Positions 1 through 8,943 of a DNA stretch of 52,512 nucleotides are shown here, in pieces. Where the stretch lies: positions 1-52,512 of the forward strand of contig JAYWIG010000145.1 of the NCBI GenBank assembly GCA_043789035.1, written 5' to 3'. The translations under genes and the position numbers were made by a program. The DNA comes from JAYWIG01 sp043789035. GTDB taxonomy: Bacteria > Pseudomonadota > Gammaproteobacteria > Burkholderiales > Burkholderiaceae_E. Below the pieces are notes generated by a model. The model had not been told where the DNA came from. It did no database searches and saw only the letters and a program-made list of their open reading frames with translations. Numbering within the stretch: the first letter of the stretch is position 1; the number at the start of each line of letters is the position of its first letter.

Positions 1-2921
1 ACCAACTTGTAGTTCATTTGGCTATGAGCGATTAGGGCCTCGAATCGAAAATCAGTAGGCGTAAGCTTTAAGCCTTCATGCTCTTGAAAATCATTGAGCA
101 GGGCAGTGACCAGGCTTTTCTTGGGCGGCTCCTCATCATTTTTCCATACCCAAGTACGCTCGATAAACCTCTCGGCATACGCATTCAGCGGGACGAAGTG
201 ACGGCGCCATTTAGGTGGCAATGTTTTCACTAACCCGGCGACTTTTTCAACCAACATTCCCGGTACCAGCCACTCGCAACGTTCGGCGTCGACTTGATTC
301 AGCGCGTAAATTGGCAGCACCATCGTTACGCCATCGTCATTGGCAGACGGATCGAACTTGTACTCCAACCGATACTGAAAGCCACGCATCGCCAGCAACT
401 TAGGAAAGCTCCTATCATCGATGCCAGCATCTTTTTTCAAGAGTAAATCGCGATCAAGGTAAAGAAGTTTTGGGTCCTCTTTCGACGCTTCTTGCCACCA
501 TTTGGTTAACGCAATTGCGGACCAAACATGCTCTGGAATACGCGCATCAAACCATTGGCAAAGCAAATCATCATCCACCAACAAATCTGGACGGCGAATT
601 TGATGTTCTAGCTTTTCAATATCTTTAATTAAGCCGCGGTTATGCTCGAAAAACGGCAGCTTGCTTTCCCAATCACCATTCACAAGCGCAGATCGAATCA
701 AAAGCTCACGGGCTAGTTTTTGATCTTTCGCCCCATAATTTACTCGACGTTGGGAGTAAAGAAGCAAACCGTACAGCATGCCACGCTCAAACGCCACTAC
801 TTGCCCAGCTTGCTTTTCCCAATGCGGTTCGTTGTAAGAAATTTGAATCAAATGTTGAGCGGCTTGCTCAATCCACGTCGGCTCGATCTTCGCAGCGGCT
901 CTGGCATACAAACGAGTGGTTTCGACTAACTCCGCAGCCATCACCCAGCGCGGTGGTTTCTTCGCCAAACCGGAGCCAGGGTGAATCATGAAGCGCACTT
1001 GATGCGTACCCATGTAGCCAGATTCATCGACAGGGTTGAAACCTAAATTTCCTAGGAGGCCCGTAAGTAAGCTTTTGGAGATTGCATCGCTCTTAGCTTG
1101 CAAGGCTTTCTCTTCCGAAAGCACAACTGAAGCTGGTACAGACTTTTCAGTCTCGTTCTTTTTCGCTCCCCAATGCAAATCATTGACTGCATCAGATAGT
1201 TGCGAATGTACGTCGGCCCATTCACGCAAGCGCTTAGAAGATATGAACTCTCTATCCATGCGCATAGCCACAGACCGCTTCGACTGGCCGCTACCGCCAT
1301 GCTGCTTTTGCACATCCAGCCAGTAATTCCATAGTTTCACAAAGCTCATGAAATCCGACTTTTCATCGGCGAATCGTTTGTGCTGTTGGTCGGCAGCTTG
1401 CTGGGCCGTCATCGGCCTCTCGCGAGGGTCTTGCACGCTTAAGGCGCTGGCAATGATTAATACTTCAGTCAAGCAATTGTTTGCCTTCGCAGCCAAGAGC
1501 ATGCGCCCGACTTTAGGGTCTAGCGGCAAACGCGAAAGCTGCTGACCCATGGGGGTAATGACACCTCTTTGGTCAACTGCGTCTAACTCATGCAGTAAAT
1601 CGTAGCCGTCAGCAATCGCTTTTTTACTTGGCAGCTCAATGAACGGAAACTCTTCAATCGATTTAAGCTTTAACGCCTTCATACGAAGAATGACGGCGGC
1701 TAACGAAGAACGAAGAATTTCTGGATCAGTGAATTTAGGGCGCCCCAAAAAATCGGCTTCATCGTAAAGACGCACACAGACACCGTCCATTACTCGACCA
1801 CAACGCCCTGCTCTTTGATTAGCTGCCGCTTGCGAAATCGGTTCGACTTGCAGTTGCTCAACCTTTGAACGATATCGATATCGCTTTACTCGCGCTGTTC
1901 CCGTATCGACTACATAGCGAATATTCGGCACAGTCACCGATGTTTCAGCCACATTGGTCGCAAAAACAATGCGCGTACCTTGCCCTGAAGTGAAGATAAG
2001 TTGCTGCTCGTTCGCCGCTAACTTCGAAAAGAGTGACAAAACTTCGATACCGGGACGACCAAACACGCCTTTAAAAGCACCATGCGAACGAGAGCTTTGT
2101 CTGGCGGTTAAACGCCTAAAGTGATCTGTTGCTTCGCGAATTTCCCGCTCACCCGGCAAAAAAACCAATACATCGCCCATTTGCTCGCGCCATAAGCCCT
2201 CAATCGCAGCCTCAATTTGAGCGGGTAAATCATCTTCATCATCATCGTCTTGCTGCTCGGCTCGCTGCGCTGCGGTTTTTTCCGGGCCCTGGTATCGAAC
2301 TTCAACCGGATACAAGCGGCCAGATACTTCAACTACCGGTGCAGGCTTACCGTCGAAAGTGAAATGATCGGCAAAGCGTTGGGCGTCAATCGTGGCCGAA
2401 GTAACCACGACTTTTAGATCCTTCCTAGGCCCATCAAGCAATTGCTTCAAATAGCCCAAGAGAAAGTCAATATTTAAGCTGCGCTCATGGGCCTCATCGA
2501 TGATGATGGTGTCGTAAGCCTTCAGTAACGGGTCGCTTAACGTTTCGGCGAGCAAAATGCCGTCAGTCATTAACTTGAATTTTGCACCGGTTGAAAATTT
2601 CTCATTAAAACGGATTTTGTAGCCCACATGAACGCCAATGGCACTTTTAAGCTCATCAGCAATACGTTTGGCAACGGTAGTTGCCGCAAGCCGGCGAGGC
2701 TGGGTATGGCCGATCAGGCCGCGTGTGCCACAACCTGCAAGCGTACAAATTTTCGGTAATTGAGTGGTTTTACCCGAACCAGTCTCGCCGCAAACGATCA
2801 CAACGCGATTAGCCGCTATCAACTCAGCAATCTCTTGCCGGCGGCCGCTTACGGGTAAGTTTTCAGGGAAGTTTAGAAACTCCTCAGTAAATAAAGGTTC
2901 TGTCTTTAAAGGCTGTTGCAT
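1..2921 (-). CDS. hrpA: ATP-dependent RNA helicase HrpA (DEAH family), 3' end cut by window edge
   Basis: DEAH-box RNA helicase, implicated in bacteria in mRNA processing and rescue of stalled ribosomes. I translated the minus strand from the ATG at 2921; about 973 codons stay open to the window edge, so roughly the last 300 residues of this ~1,300-residue family are missing. Visible motifs: Walker A GETGSGKT at about residues 45-52, DEAH at 142-145, SAT (motif III) at about 175-177, and QRAGRCGR (motif VI) further on. After the first RecA domain there is a short acidic run (DDDDEDD, near residue 215). There is no Shine-Dalgarno sequence; a TATAAT box ends 7 nt before the ATG, which suggests a leaderless mRNA. 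Divergent from argA with a 22-bp gap. Confidence 0.95.
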   Translation of the reverse strand, partial: MQQPLKTEPLFTEEFLNFPENLPVSGRRQEIAELIAANRVVIVCGETGSGKTTQLPKICTLAGCGTRGLIGHTQPRRLAATTVAKRIADELKSAIGVHVGYKIRFNEKFSTGAKFKLMTDGILLAETLSDPLLKAYDTIIIDEAHERSLNIDFLLGYLKQLLDGPRKDLKVVVTSATIDAQRFADHFTFDGKPAPVVEVSGRLYPVEVRYQGPEKTAAQRAEQQDDDDEDDLPAQIEAAIEGLWREQMGDVLVFLPGEREIREATDHFRRLTARQSSRSHGAFKGVFGRPGIEVLSLFSKLAANEQQLIFTSGQGTRIVFATNVAETSVTVPNIRYVVDTGTARVKRYRYRSKVEQLQVEPISQAAANQRAGRCGRVMDGVCVRLYDEADFLGRPKFTDPEILRSSLAAVILRMKALKLKSIEEFPFIELPSKKAIADGYDLLHELDAVDQRGVITPMGQQLSRLPLDPKVGRMLLAAKANNCLTEVLIIASALSVQDPRERPMTAQQAADQQHKRFADEKSDFMSFVKLWNYWLDVQKQHGGSGQSKRSVAMRMDREFISSKRLREWADVHSQLSDAVNDLHWGAKKNETEKSVPASVVLSEEKALQAKSDAISKSLLTGLLGNLGFNPVDESGYMGTHQVRFMIHPGSGLAKKPPRWVMAAELVETTRLYARAAAKIEPTWIEQAAQHLIQISYNEPHWEKQAGQVVAFERGMLYGLLLYSQRRVNYGAKDQKLARELLIRSALVNGDWESKLPFFEHNRGLIKDIEKLEHQIRRPDLLVDDDLLCQWFDARIPEHVWSAIALTKWWQEASKEDPKLLYLDRDLLLKKDAGIDDRSFPKLLAMRGFQYRLEYKFDPSANDDGVTMVLPIYALNQVDAERCEWLVPGMLVEKVAGLVKTLPPKWRRHFVPLNAYAERFIERTWVWKNDEEPPKKSLVTALLNDFQEHEGLKLTPTDFRFEALIAHSQMNYKL

Positions 2922-2927
2922 TACGCG

Positions 2928-2935
2928 ATTATAAT
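2928..2935. promoter_or_regulatory. Symmetrical -10 element shared by hrpA and argA
   Basis: The 8-bp palindrome ATTATAAT gives a perfect TATAAT on both strands: plus at 2930-2935, minus at 2933-2928. It is the only plausible -10 in the 22-bp gap between the two start codons. On the minus strand the hrpA ATG starts 7 nt after the hexamer; on the plus strand the argA ATG starts 9 nt after it. Start points would therefore fall at or within about 2 nt of each ATG. No good -35 is visible on either strand. Bidirectional promoters with palindromic -10 elements are known in bacteria; use of this one is inferred. Confidence 0.55.
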
Positions 2936-2943
2936 TTTCGTAA

Positions 2944-4350
2944 ATGAGTACTCACACAAATTCCTTAGCAAACATGCCTGTCCAACCGGTTGTTCAACCC
3001 ATTGCTCAAACAATCACGGCGACCGCGCCTGTGTCTCTGTCGTTGGCACCAGAACAATTTGTTACTTGGTTACGCACAGTAGCCCCTTACATCCATGCTT
3101 TCCGAGGCAAAACATTTGTAGTGGGTTTGTGCGGTGAAGCCATTCAAGCAGGCGCTTTGCCCACCATCGTCCAAGACATTAGTCTTTTACATGCTTTGGG
3201 AATGCATATTGTATTGATTCACGGCTTTAGGCCCCAAGTCGAAGAACAATTGCGTTTGCGCGGCGTGGCGAGCAAGTTCAGCCACGGCCAAAGAATTACC
3301 GATCCGATCTCGCTCGAATGCGCTAAGGAAGCTGCCGGTGAGCTACGTTTAGATATCGAAGCTGCCTTTTCGCAAGGCTTACCGAACACTCCAATGGCCC
3401 ATTCAGCCATTAAGGTAATTTCAGGCAACTTGATTTCTGCTCGCCCTATCGGTATCGTCGATGGTGTCGATTTCATGCACACCGGCATGGTTCGCAAAAT
3501 CGATACAGACACTATCGCCATGGCATTAGGTGCTAAGGCAGTGGTCATGTTGTCTCCATTGGGCTACTCAGCAACTGGCGAAGCGTTTAATTTGTCGATG
3601 GAAGACGTTGCAGCCAAAGTTGCGATTGCGCTTGATGCAGACAAACTCATCTACATCACCGAAACACCCGGCGTACACGATAAATCCGGCAAACTACTTA
3701 CTGAGGTAAGCGAAGATGCCGCCCAGCAAATTCTCAAAGACAACTACCTAAGCTCTGAAGCTGCTTACTACCTGCGCTTCGCCTTACAAGCCTGTGAAGG
3801 TGGCGTAGCCAGAGCACACATATTGCCCTTTGCATTAGATGGCAGCGTATTGCTAGAGCTTTTCTTGCACGACGGTATTGGCTCTATGGTGGTGGAAGAA
3901 ACGCTAGAGGCGCTACGTGAAGCCACGATTGATGATGTGGGTAGCATTCTTTCTATCATCGCGCCGTTAGAAGCCGATGGCACATTGGTAAAACGGGATC
4001 GTGGCAGCATAGAACGCGATATCGCTAACTTTAGCGTTATTGAGCACGACGGTATTTTGTTTGGCTGTGCCGCACTCAATCCGTATAAAGAAGCGCGCAT
4101 GGGCGAGATGGCCTGCCTTGCAGTTAACACCCAAGTGCAAGGCCAAGGCGATGGCGAACGTTTGTTACGACGCATCGAGCAACGCGCAAAAGCACTGGGG
4201 TTGGACAAAATATTTGTGCTGACAACACGCAGTGCCCATTGGTTCCTTAAGCGCGGTTTCGTTGTCGCCGATGTGACCGCAATGCCTGAGAGCCGCCAAA
4301 AAACTTATAACCACCAGCGCAAATCGCAGGTGTTAGTTAAACAACTTTAA
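2944..4350 (+). CDS. argA: Amino-acid N-acetyltransferase (N-acetylglutamate synthase)
   Basis: Makes N-acetylglutamate from glutamate and acetyl-CoA, the first step of arginine synthesis. It is 468 residues, close to the ~443 of classical ArgA. An amino-acid-kinase-like domain spans about 45-310 (the VLIHGFRPQVEEQL segment matches the family's HGxxPQ region), followed by a C-terminal GNAT domain at about 320-460 with the acetyl-CoA loop (QVQGQGDGERLL). About 35 low-complexity residues precede the kinase fold, so a later start (for example residue 11) is possible. No Shine-Dalgarno precedes the ATG, which fits leaderless initiation from the -10 at 2930-2935. yggX follows 23 nt downstream, probably in the same transcript. 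Confidence 0.95.
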   Translation: MSTHTNSLANMPVQPVVQPIAQTITATAPVSLSLAPEQFVTWLRTVAPYIHAFRGKTFVVGLCGEAIQAGALPTIVQDISLLHALGMHIVLIHGFRPQVEEQLRLRGVASKFSHGQRITDPISLECAKEAAGELRLDIEAAFSQGLPNTPMAHSAIKVISGNLISARPIGIVDGVDFMHTGMVRKIDTDTIAMALGAKAVVMLSPLGYSATGEAFNLSMEDVAAKVAIALDADKLIYITETPGVHDKSGKLLTEVSEDAAQQILKDNYLSSEAAYYLRFALQACEGGVARAHILPFALDGSVLLELFLHDGIGSMVVEETLEALREATIDDVGSILSIIAPLEADGTLVKRDRGSIERDIANFSVIEHDGILFGCAALNPYKEARMGEMACLAVNTQVQGQGDGERLLRRIEQRAKALGLDKIFVLTTRSAHWFLKRGFVVADVTAMPESRQKTYNHQRKSQVLVKQL

Positions 4351-4373
4351 ACAAAATTACACCGAAAGATAAT

Positions 4374-4646
4374 ATGACCAGAACCGTGCAGTGCATTAAG
4401 CTACAAAAAGAAGGTGAAGGCCTAGATTTCGCGCCTTACCCCGGCGAATTAGGTAAAAAGATTTGGGAGCAAGTGAGCAAAGAAGCTTGGGGCGCTTGGT
4501 TGAAGCACCAAACTATGTTGGTGAACGAGAATCGTTTGAATTTGGCGGATGTTCGGGCTCGTAAGTATCTTGCGACGCAGATGGAGGCGTACTTCTTCGG
4601 AGATGGTGGCGATAAAGCAGCGGGCTACGTACCGCCCACGAACTAA
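4374..4646 (+). CDS. yggX: Fe(II)-trafficking / oxidative damage protection protein YggX
   Basis: Small cytoplasmic protein of 90 residues, the normal family length, linked to protection of Fe-S enzymes and to labile iron handling. The N-terminus carries the conserved MTRTVQCIKL segment with Cys7, followed by the typical FAPYPGELGKKIWE region and a YFFG motif near the C-terminus. It follows argA after 23 nt with a weak purine-rich ribosome site (GAAAGA). In other proteobacteria the gene often follows mutY; here it follows argA. Strong intergenic inverted repeats begin 22 nt after the stop. Confidence 0.95.
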   Translation: MTRTVQCIKLQKEGEGLDFAPYPGELGKKIWEQVSKEAWGAWLKHQTMLVNENRLNLADVRARKYLATQMEAYFFGDGGDKAAGYVPPTN

Positions 4647-4667
4647 CCGTTCTTATTCCAACCAGCA

Positions 4668-4751
4668 GCTCAACAAGATACCCTACTACGCGGGTGTCCC
4701 CCGCCCTTCGGGCTCCTCCTTGATCCCGCTCCGTAGGGCACCTCATTGAGC
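4668..4751. repeat. Large nested inverted repeat (REP/MITE-like element or structured RNA)
   Basis: Nested complementary arms: GCTCAA 4668-4673 with TTGAGC 4746-4751; CCCTAC 4681-4686 with GTAGGG 4733-4738; GCGGG 4690-4694 with CCCGC 4725-4729; and an apical hairpin GCCC-TTC-GGGC at 4703-4713. The whole would fold into one 84-nt stem-loop with internal bulges. No long T run follows on either strand, so it is not a classical intrinsic terminator, though it could stabilise or terminate the argA-yggX mRNA. No coding capacity. Confidence 0.6.
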
Positions 4752-4752
4752 A

Positions 4753-4815
4753 GATTCATAATCACCGCAGTTCGGAGCTACACTACGGATCATGAATCCG
4801 ATTCATGAACTGCGG
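4753..4815. other. Interlocking inverted repeats upstream of an amidohydrolase gene
   Basis: GATTCAT 4753-4759 is complementary to ATGAATC 4792-4798, and CCGCAGTTC 4765-4773 is complementary to GAACTGCGG 4807-4815. The pairings cross, so the RNA could form a pseudoknot. A third option, hairpin TCATGAAT-CCG-ATTCATGA (4790-4808), competes with both. The segment ends 30 nt before the start of the next gene, so it would lie in that gene's 5' leader if transcription begins upstream. At DNA level it could also be an operator. Function unknown. Confidence 0.5.
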
Positions 4816-4845
4816 AGTTTGAGTAACTAATGTAAAGAGTCTGTG

Positions 4846-5709
4846 ATGAGCACAACCCCACCCCTAGAAGCAATTTCAATTCTCCGACGATGTAGATTTC
4901 CCATCGTTCTCGACTCCCCACATTCGGGCGTAAATTATCCTGACGACTTTGCGTACACCCCGCCGCTCCAAGCGCTTAGGCGCGCCGAAGATACCCATGT
5001 CGAAAAACTCTACAGCTTCGCGCAAGAAGCAGATTACCCAATGGTGACCGCGAACTTCCCGCGCAGTTACATCGACGCGAACCGTTCAGCACAAGAAATC
5101 GACCCTGTGCTTTTCGAAGGCGATTGGACATCTAACGTTGAAGTGTCATCAAAAGCGAAGCTAGGCAAAGGCCTAATTTGGCGCATGTTGGATGACGGCA
5201 CACCCATCTATGACAAATTATTAACCCGGGACGACTATGCGCATCGAGTAAGAACTTATTGGCAACCCTACCATGACGCAGTAAGTACCTTACTCGATGA
5301 CGTCTTTGCCGAACACGATTTCTTCATGCATATTAATTGCCATTCTATGCCCAGCGTATCAGAAAAATTCGGCACCGATCATCCTGGCCTAATACACCCG
5401 GATGTGGTGTTAGGCGACAGAGATTCGACCACGAACGACCCTGCAATTACCAATTTCTTGCAAGAACAGTTCGAGCAACTGGGTTACGACTGCTGGGTGA
5501 ACAAACCTTACAAAGGCGTGGAACTCATTCGCGCTTATAGCGAACCCGAATCACGGCGCTTTAGCATGCAGTTGGAATTAAATCGCAAACTGTATATGGA
5601 TGAGTACAGCTTGGAACCTCATGACGGTTTCAAAACCTTGCAAGATAATTTACAGATAGTTTTAGCAGCACTCGAAGACTTCTGTCGCAAGCGCTACCGG
5701 GTTGGATAA
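4846..5709 (+). CDS. N-formylglutamate amidohydrolase family protein
   Basis: Predicted zinc hydrolase of the N-formylglutamate amidohydrolase family (HutG-type; cleaves N-formylglutamate to formate and glutamate in histidine breakdown, or related N-acyl amino acids). It is 287 residues. Family signatures: DSPHSG near residue 23, NFPRSYIDANR near 70, the metal-site HINCHSM near 165, and ELNRKLYMDE near 245. I chose ATG 4846 rather than GTG 4843 because AAGAG at 4835-4839 lies 6 nt before the ATG and only 3 nt before the GTG. No other hut genes are nearby, so the true substrate is uncertain. The upstream region carries unusual inverted repeats. Confidence 0.88.
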   Translation: MSTTPPLEAISILRRCRFPIVLDSPHSGVNYPDDFAYTPPLQALRRAEDTHVEKLYSFAQEADYPMVTANFPRSYIDANRSAQEIDPVLFEGDWTSNVEVSSKAKLGKGLIWRMLDDGTPIYDKLLTRDDYAHRVRTYWQPYHDAVSTLLDDVFAEHDFFMHINCHSMPSVSEKFGTDHPGLIHPDVVLGDRDSTTNDPAITNFLQEQFEQLGYDCWVNKPYKGVELIRAYSEPESRRFSMQLELNRKLYMDEYSLEPHDGFKTLQDNLQIVLAALEDFCRKRYRVG

Positions 5710-5819
5710 GCCTCACACCAACCTATACCGCGCCTTTACCCATCCGCGCAATGAGCAGTCAAGGCAAACTTCAGTTTAATTATTAGCCGTAATCGATTGG
5801 CTACGCAAGGAAACAAACA

Positions 5820-6746
5820 ATGGCAAGTAGTCTTTTAGCTTTACTCGATGACATAGCCACTATTCTCGATGATGTGTCTGTGATGACTAAAGTCGCCGCA
5901 AAGAAAACTGCCGGTGTGCTTGGTGATGATTTAGCTTTAAATGCGCAACAGGTAGCGGGGGTCAAGGCAGACCGTGAGTTACCTGTGGTGTGGGCGGTAG
6001 CCAAGGGTTCAATGATCAACAAAGTGATTTTGGTGCCCCTTGCCCTTGCGATAAACATTTTTTTGCCCGCTTGGGTGACTATCGCATTACTTATGGTTGG
6101 TGGAGCCTACCTGTGTTTTGAAGGCTTCGAGAAAGTCGCCCACAAGTTTCTACATTCGAAGGATGAGGATCAAGCCCATCACCAAAAGATTCTGTCTGCC
6201 AATGCCGATAAGGAAGTCGATTTGGTAGAAATGGAAAAGGACAAAATTAAGGGCGCTGTTCGCACCGACTTTATTTTGTCTGCCGAAATAATTGTGATTT
6301 CTCTCGGTACTTTGCTCACGGCGAGCATTACTCAAAAAATCACGGTACTCGTCGGTATCAGCATACTGATGACTTTCGGCGTTTATGGCTTGGTTGCAGG
6401 AATCGTGAAGATTGATGACTTCGGTTTGTGGCTAACTCAAAAAATAAGCAGCACCTCACAAGCTATCGGCCGCGCAATATTGTGGTTTGCACCTTGGCTC
6501 ATGAAAACACTTTCGGTGGTTGGTACCATCGCGATGTTTTTGGTGGGCGGCAGCATTATTGTTCACGGCATTCCACAACTGCATCGCGCAGTTGAGGCGA
6601 TCACGAAATTTGTAGAACCGATCCTCGGCAAGGGGTTCGCTGCGTTCTTAGTGCCAACGCTAGGCGATGGCGTCGTTGGGCTCTTAGTGGGCGCATCTAT
6701 ATTAGCGCTAGTTACGATTTTTGGAAAATTGCGCAAGTCAAGTTAG
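5820..6746 (+). CDS. DUF808 family inner-membrane protein
   Basis: Member of the DUF808 (YedI-like) family, of unknown function. It is 308 residues, the usual length. The N-terminus is the typical soluble segment (MASSLLALLDDIATILDDV, then KKTAGVLGDDLALNAQQV). About five hydrophobic segments follow, near residues 63-105, 155-175, 178-200, 235-260 and 275-305. AAGGA at about 5807-5811 is a well-placed ribosome site. It appears to be a single-gene unit convergent with yihY; the 147-bp gap between them shows no obvious intrinsic terminator. Confidence 0.9.
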   Translation: MASSLLALLDDIATILDDVSVMTKVAAKKTAGVLGDDLALNAQQVAGVKADRELPVVWAVAKGSMINKVILVPLALAINIFLPAWVTIALLMVGGAYLCFEGFEKVAHKFLHSKDEDQAHHQKILSANADKEVDLVEMEKDKIKGAVRTDFILSAEIIVISLGTLLTASITQKITVLVGISILMTFGVYGLVAGIVKIDDFGLWLTQKISSTSQAIGRAILWFAPWLMKTLSVVGTIAMFLVGGSIIVHGIPQLHRAVEAITKFVEPILGKGFAAFLVPTLGDGVVGLLVGASILALVTIFGKLRKSS

Positions 6747-6893
6747 TCGAGCAACCACTTGTCTTTTATGTCGCCGTGTGAACCCTAGCCCGGAAATAAA
6801 CTAGCGTATTTTCCAAGCCAATTTTCGCCGCAGAAAAAGTGCCATAGTTGCCTCTCAGGCTACAACTTGTGACAAATGATTCGAAAGTGAGAG

Positions 6894-8132
6894 TCACAAC
6901 ACATCCTGCCCATTCAATGCCGAAACTCCGCTTTTTTGTAAAAACCGGCTCGCCGCCGGAGAGTCCGCGAGCAAAAGCTTTTCAATTAATGGTGCCATAA
7001 CAATCTGCTGCGGCTCGCAAAGCAACACATACCGCCCACTGCCATCAGCAATTTCATTCACGTAGTCTTGTTCACCTAACGCTTCTATCACAGGCTCAAG
7101 TTGCAAATCACTCACTTGCATGTTGGCCGCTAACTGCGATAACTTCAAACCCTTGCTCAATGTTCCCCGTGCTTCATAAAGATGTTGAATGACTTCTATA
7201 CACAATTGAAATTGCCAACCTGGCGTACCACCTCGCCGGGCAACACCTTGCAACAAGCTTGGCAAGTACGCCGATATCACTGCCCCCAATAAAACAATTG
7301 CCCAAGCGATGTAAATCCATAGCAAAAGAATCGGTACTGTTGCAAACGCACCGTATACGGCTGAGTAGGTCGGCACACTCGCCAGATAAAGCGACAGTAA
7401 CTTCTTGGCTACTTCAAAGCCAGCAGCAACAAACAACCCACCCGTCCAGCAATGAGACCATCGCACCGTTGTGTTGGGAACGTAGCGAAACAGAGTCGCT
7501 ATACCGCTAGCCAAGAGCGCAAATTGCAATGTGTTTAATATGAACGCCACACCTCCAGGTAAAGCGCCAACCACACCCGTCGATGCAGTCAACAGATATG
7601 ACGTAATCGTCAGGCTGGCAGCGAGCAGTACTGGCCCCAATGTTAGCCCAGCCCAATACACCAACACACGCTGAGCAAAGGGCCTTGGTCGCTTCACTCT
7701 CCAAATACTATTTAAGGTTCGGTCAATCGTAAAAATCAAAGCCAACGCGGACGCTAGAAACAGCGCCAAGCCAATGGCCCCCATATGCGTTGCTTTGTTC
7801 GAAAACTGATTTAAGTACCCTTGCACATTTCGCGCAATATCTGGGGGAATCAAACTTTCGATGAGCCACTGCTGCAATACCCCCTGCATCTTCGCGAACA
7901 TCGGAAAAGCAGTGAGAACTGCAAGTGCCAGAGTAAACAAGGGCACTAGCGCAATCATCGTTGTAAACGTTAAGCTACTCGCGGTTAAGCCGAGATGGTC
8001 TTCCCGAAAGCGTTCGCGAAGTACTGCAGCCGTATTGCGCCAAGGGAACACTTTGAGCGTAGCCAGAAGCTTTACGGCTTGCAGCCTCGCGCGATTTATA
8101 AAAGCCCCCGACAACAAACGGCTTATAGTCAT
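6894..8132 (-). CDS. yihY: YihY/BrkB family inner-membrane protein
   Basis: Integral membrane protein of the YihY/virulence-factor-BrkB family. The N-terminal half has about six hydrophobic helices and the family signature LTFTTMIALVPLFTLALAV near residue 55. The C-terminal ~130 residues are soluble and look like a winged-helix-like tail, as often in betaproteobacterial members. The family was once misannotated as ribonuclease BN; no nuclease motif is present. Its start overlaps the rpiA stop as ATGA (8129-8132), so it is translationally coupled downstream of rpiA. Confidence 0.92.
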   Translation of the reverse strand: MTISRLLSGAFINRARLQAVKLLATLKVFPWRNTAAVLRERFREDHLGLTASSLTFTTMIALVPLFTLALAVLTAFPMFAKMQGVLQQWLIESLIPPDIARNVQGYLNQFSNKATHMGAIGLALFLASALALIFTIDRTLNSIWRVKRPRPFAQRVLVYWAGLTLGPVLLAASLTITSYLLTASTGVVGALPGGVAFILNTLQFALLASGIATLFRYVPNTTVRWSHCWTGGLFVAAGFEVAKKLLSLYLASVPTYSAVYGAFATVPILLLWIYIAWAIVLLGAVISAYLPSLLQGVARRGGTPGWQFQLCIEVIQHLYEARGTLSKGLKLSQLAANMQVSDLQLEPVIEALGEQDYVNEIADGSGRYVLLCEPQQIVMAPLIEKLLLADSPAASRFLQKSGVSALNGQDVL

Positions 8133-8788
8133 TTAGAAAGCACTTGCACACCCGTAGGCGACGCAATCAGCGCGATACTTGCAGGTCGACAGGCAAACAA
8201 ACCATTAGTTACCACACCGGTGATTTGATTAATTTGCGCTTCAAGCGCTGAAGCGTGCTCAATTCGTAAACCTGCAACGTCCAGAATAATGTTGCCGTTA
8301 TCGGTAATCAGGCCTTCGCGCCATTTGGGTGTGCCGCCAAGCTTCGCTAATTCTCTAGCGACTTGGGCCCTAGCCATCGGAATAACTTCGACCGGTAATG
8401 CAAAAGCGCCAAGTACATTTTTGAGTTTTGATTGATCGACAATGCACACGAATTTATCGGCCACTGCGCTGACGATTTTTTCCCGAGTGAGTGCGGCGCC
8501 CCCACCCTTAATCATTTCAAGTTTGTGGTTGATCTCGTCGGCTCCATCGATATAAACAGGGTAGCTTTCCACCGAGTTTAAATCGAGAACTTCGATACCT
8601 TGTTCGCGCAGTAGTTGGCTACTTTTCTCGGAACTCGATACCGCCGCCTTTACTCGATGCTTCACTTTACTAAGCTCGGCAATAAAGATGTTCACCGTTG
8701 AGCCAGAGCCAATTCCAATAATGCTGCCGTCAACAACATAATCGAGAGCTTTACGGGCAGCAGCTAATTTCAGTTCGTCTTGAGTCAT
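8129..8788 (-). CDS. rpiA: Ribose-5-phosphate isomerase A
   Basis: Interconverts ribose 5-phosphate and ribulose 5-phosphate in the non-oxidative pentose phosphate pathway. It is 219 residues, matching the ~219 of E. coli RpiA. Conserved features: GIGSGSTVNIFI near residue 21, the catalytic region DGADEINHKLEMIKGGGAALTREKI near 83-107 (Asp, Lys and Glu of the active site), and PVEVIPMA near 136. Its stop overlaps the yihY start (ATGA). A 155-bp gap separates it from the divergent gene at 8944. Confidence 0.97.
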   Translation of the reverse strand: MTQDELKLAAARKALDYVVDGSIIGIGSGSTVNIFIAELSKVKHRVKAAVSSSEKSSQLLREQGIEVLDLNSVESYPVYIDGADEINHKLEMIKGGGAALTREKIVSAVADKFVCIVDQSKLKNVLGAFALPVEVIPMARAQVARELAKLGGTPKWREGLITDNGNIILDVAGLRIEHASALEAQINQITGVVTNGLFACRPASIALIASPTGVQVLSK

Positions 8789-8943
8789 TTTTTTGATTTT
8801 AAAGAGAGGTTAGAGCGATTTAATAAGTAACAAATGTAAAACCAAGATAACAGGCGAGTTATCCTGACCACCAAACCGCTATTCTGACGTTATTAGCCTT
8901 ACAGGGCTGATTACTCGCAACCTGATCGACTTTGGAGACACTT

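Noticed and set aside
1036..1326. Plus-strand frames within 1-2921
   Set aside because: They are shadows of hrpA, whose minus-strand frame is continuous and carries all helicase motifs.
6747..6893. Terminator or small RNA between the DUF808 gene and yihY
   Set aside because: No stem with a T tract and no conserved RNA motif found by eye.
6894..8132. Ribonuclease BN annotation for the yihY gene
   Set aside because: This family was historically misnamed; the protein is a membrane protein without nuclease motifs.
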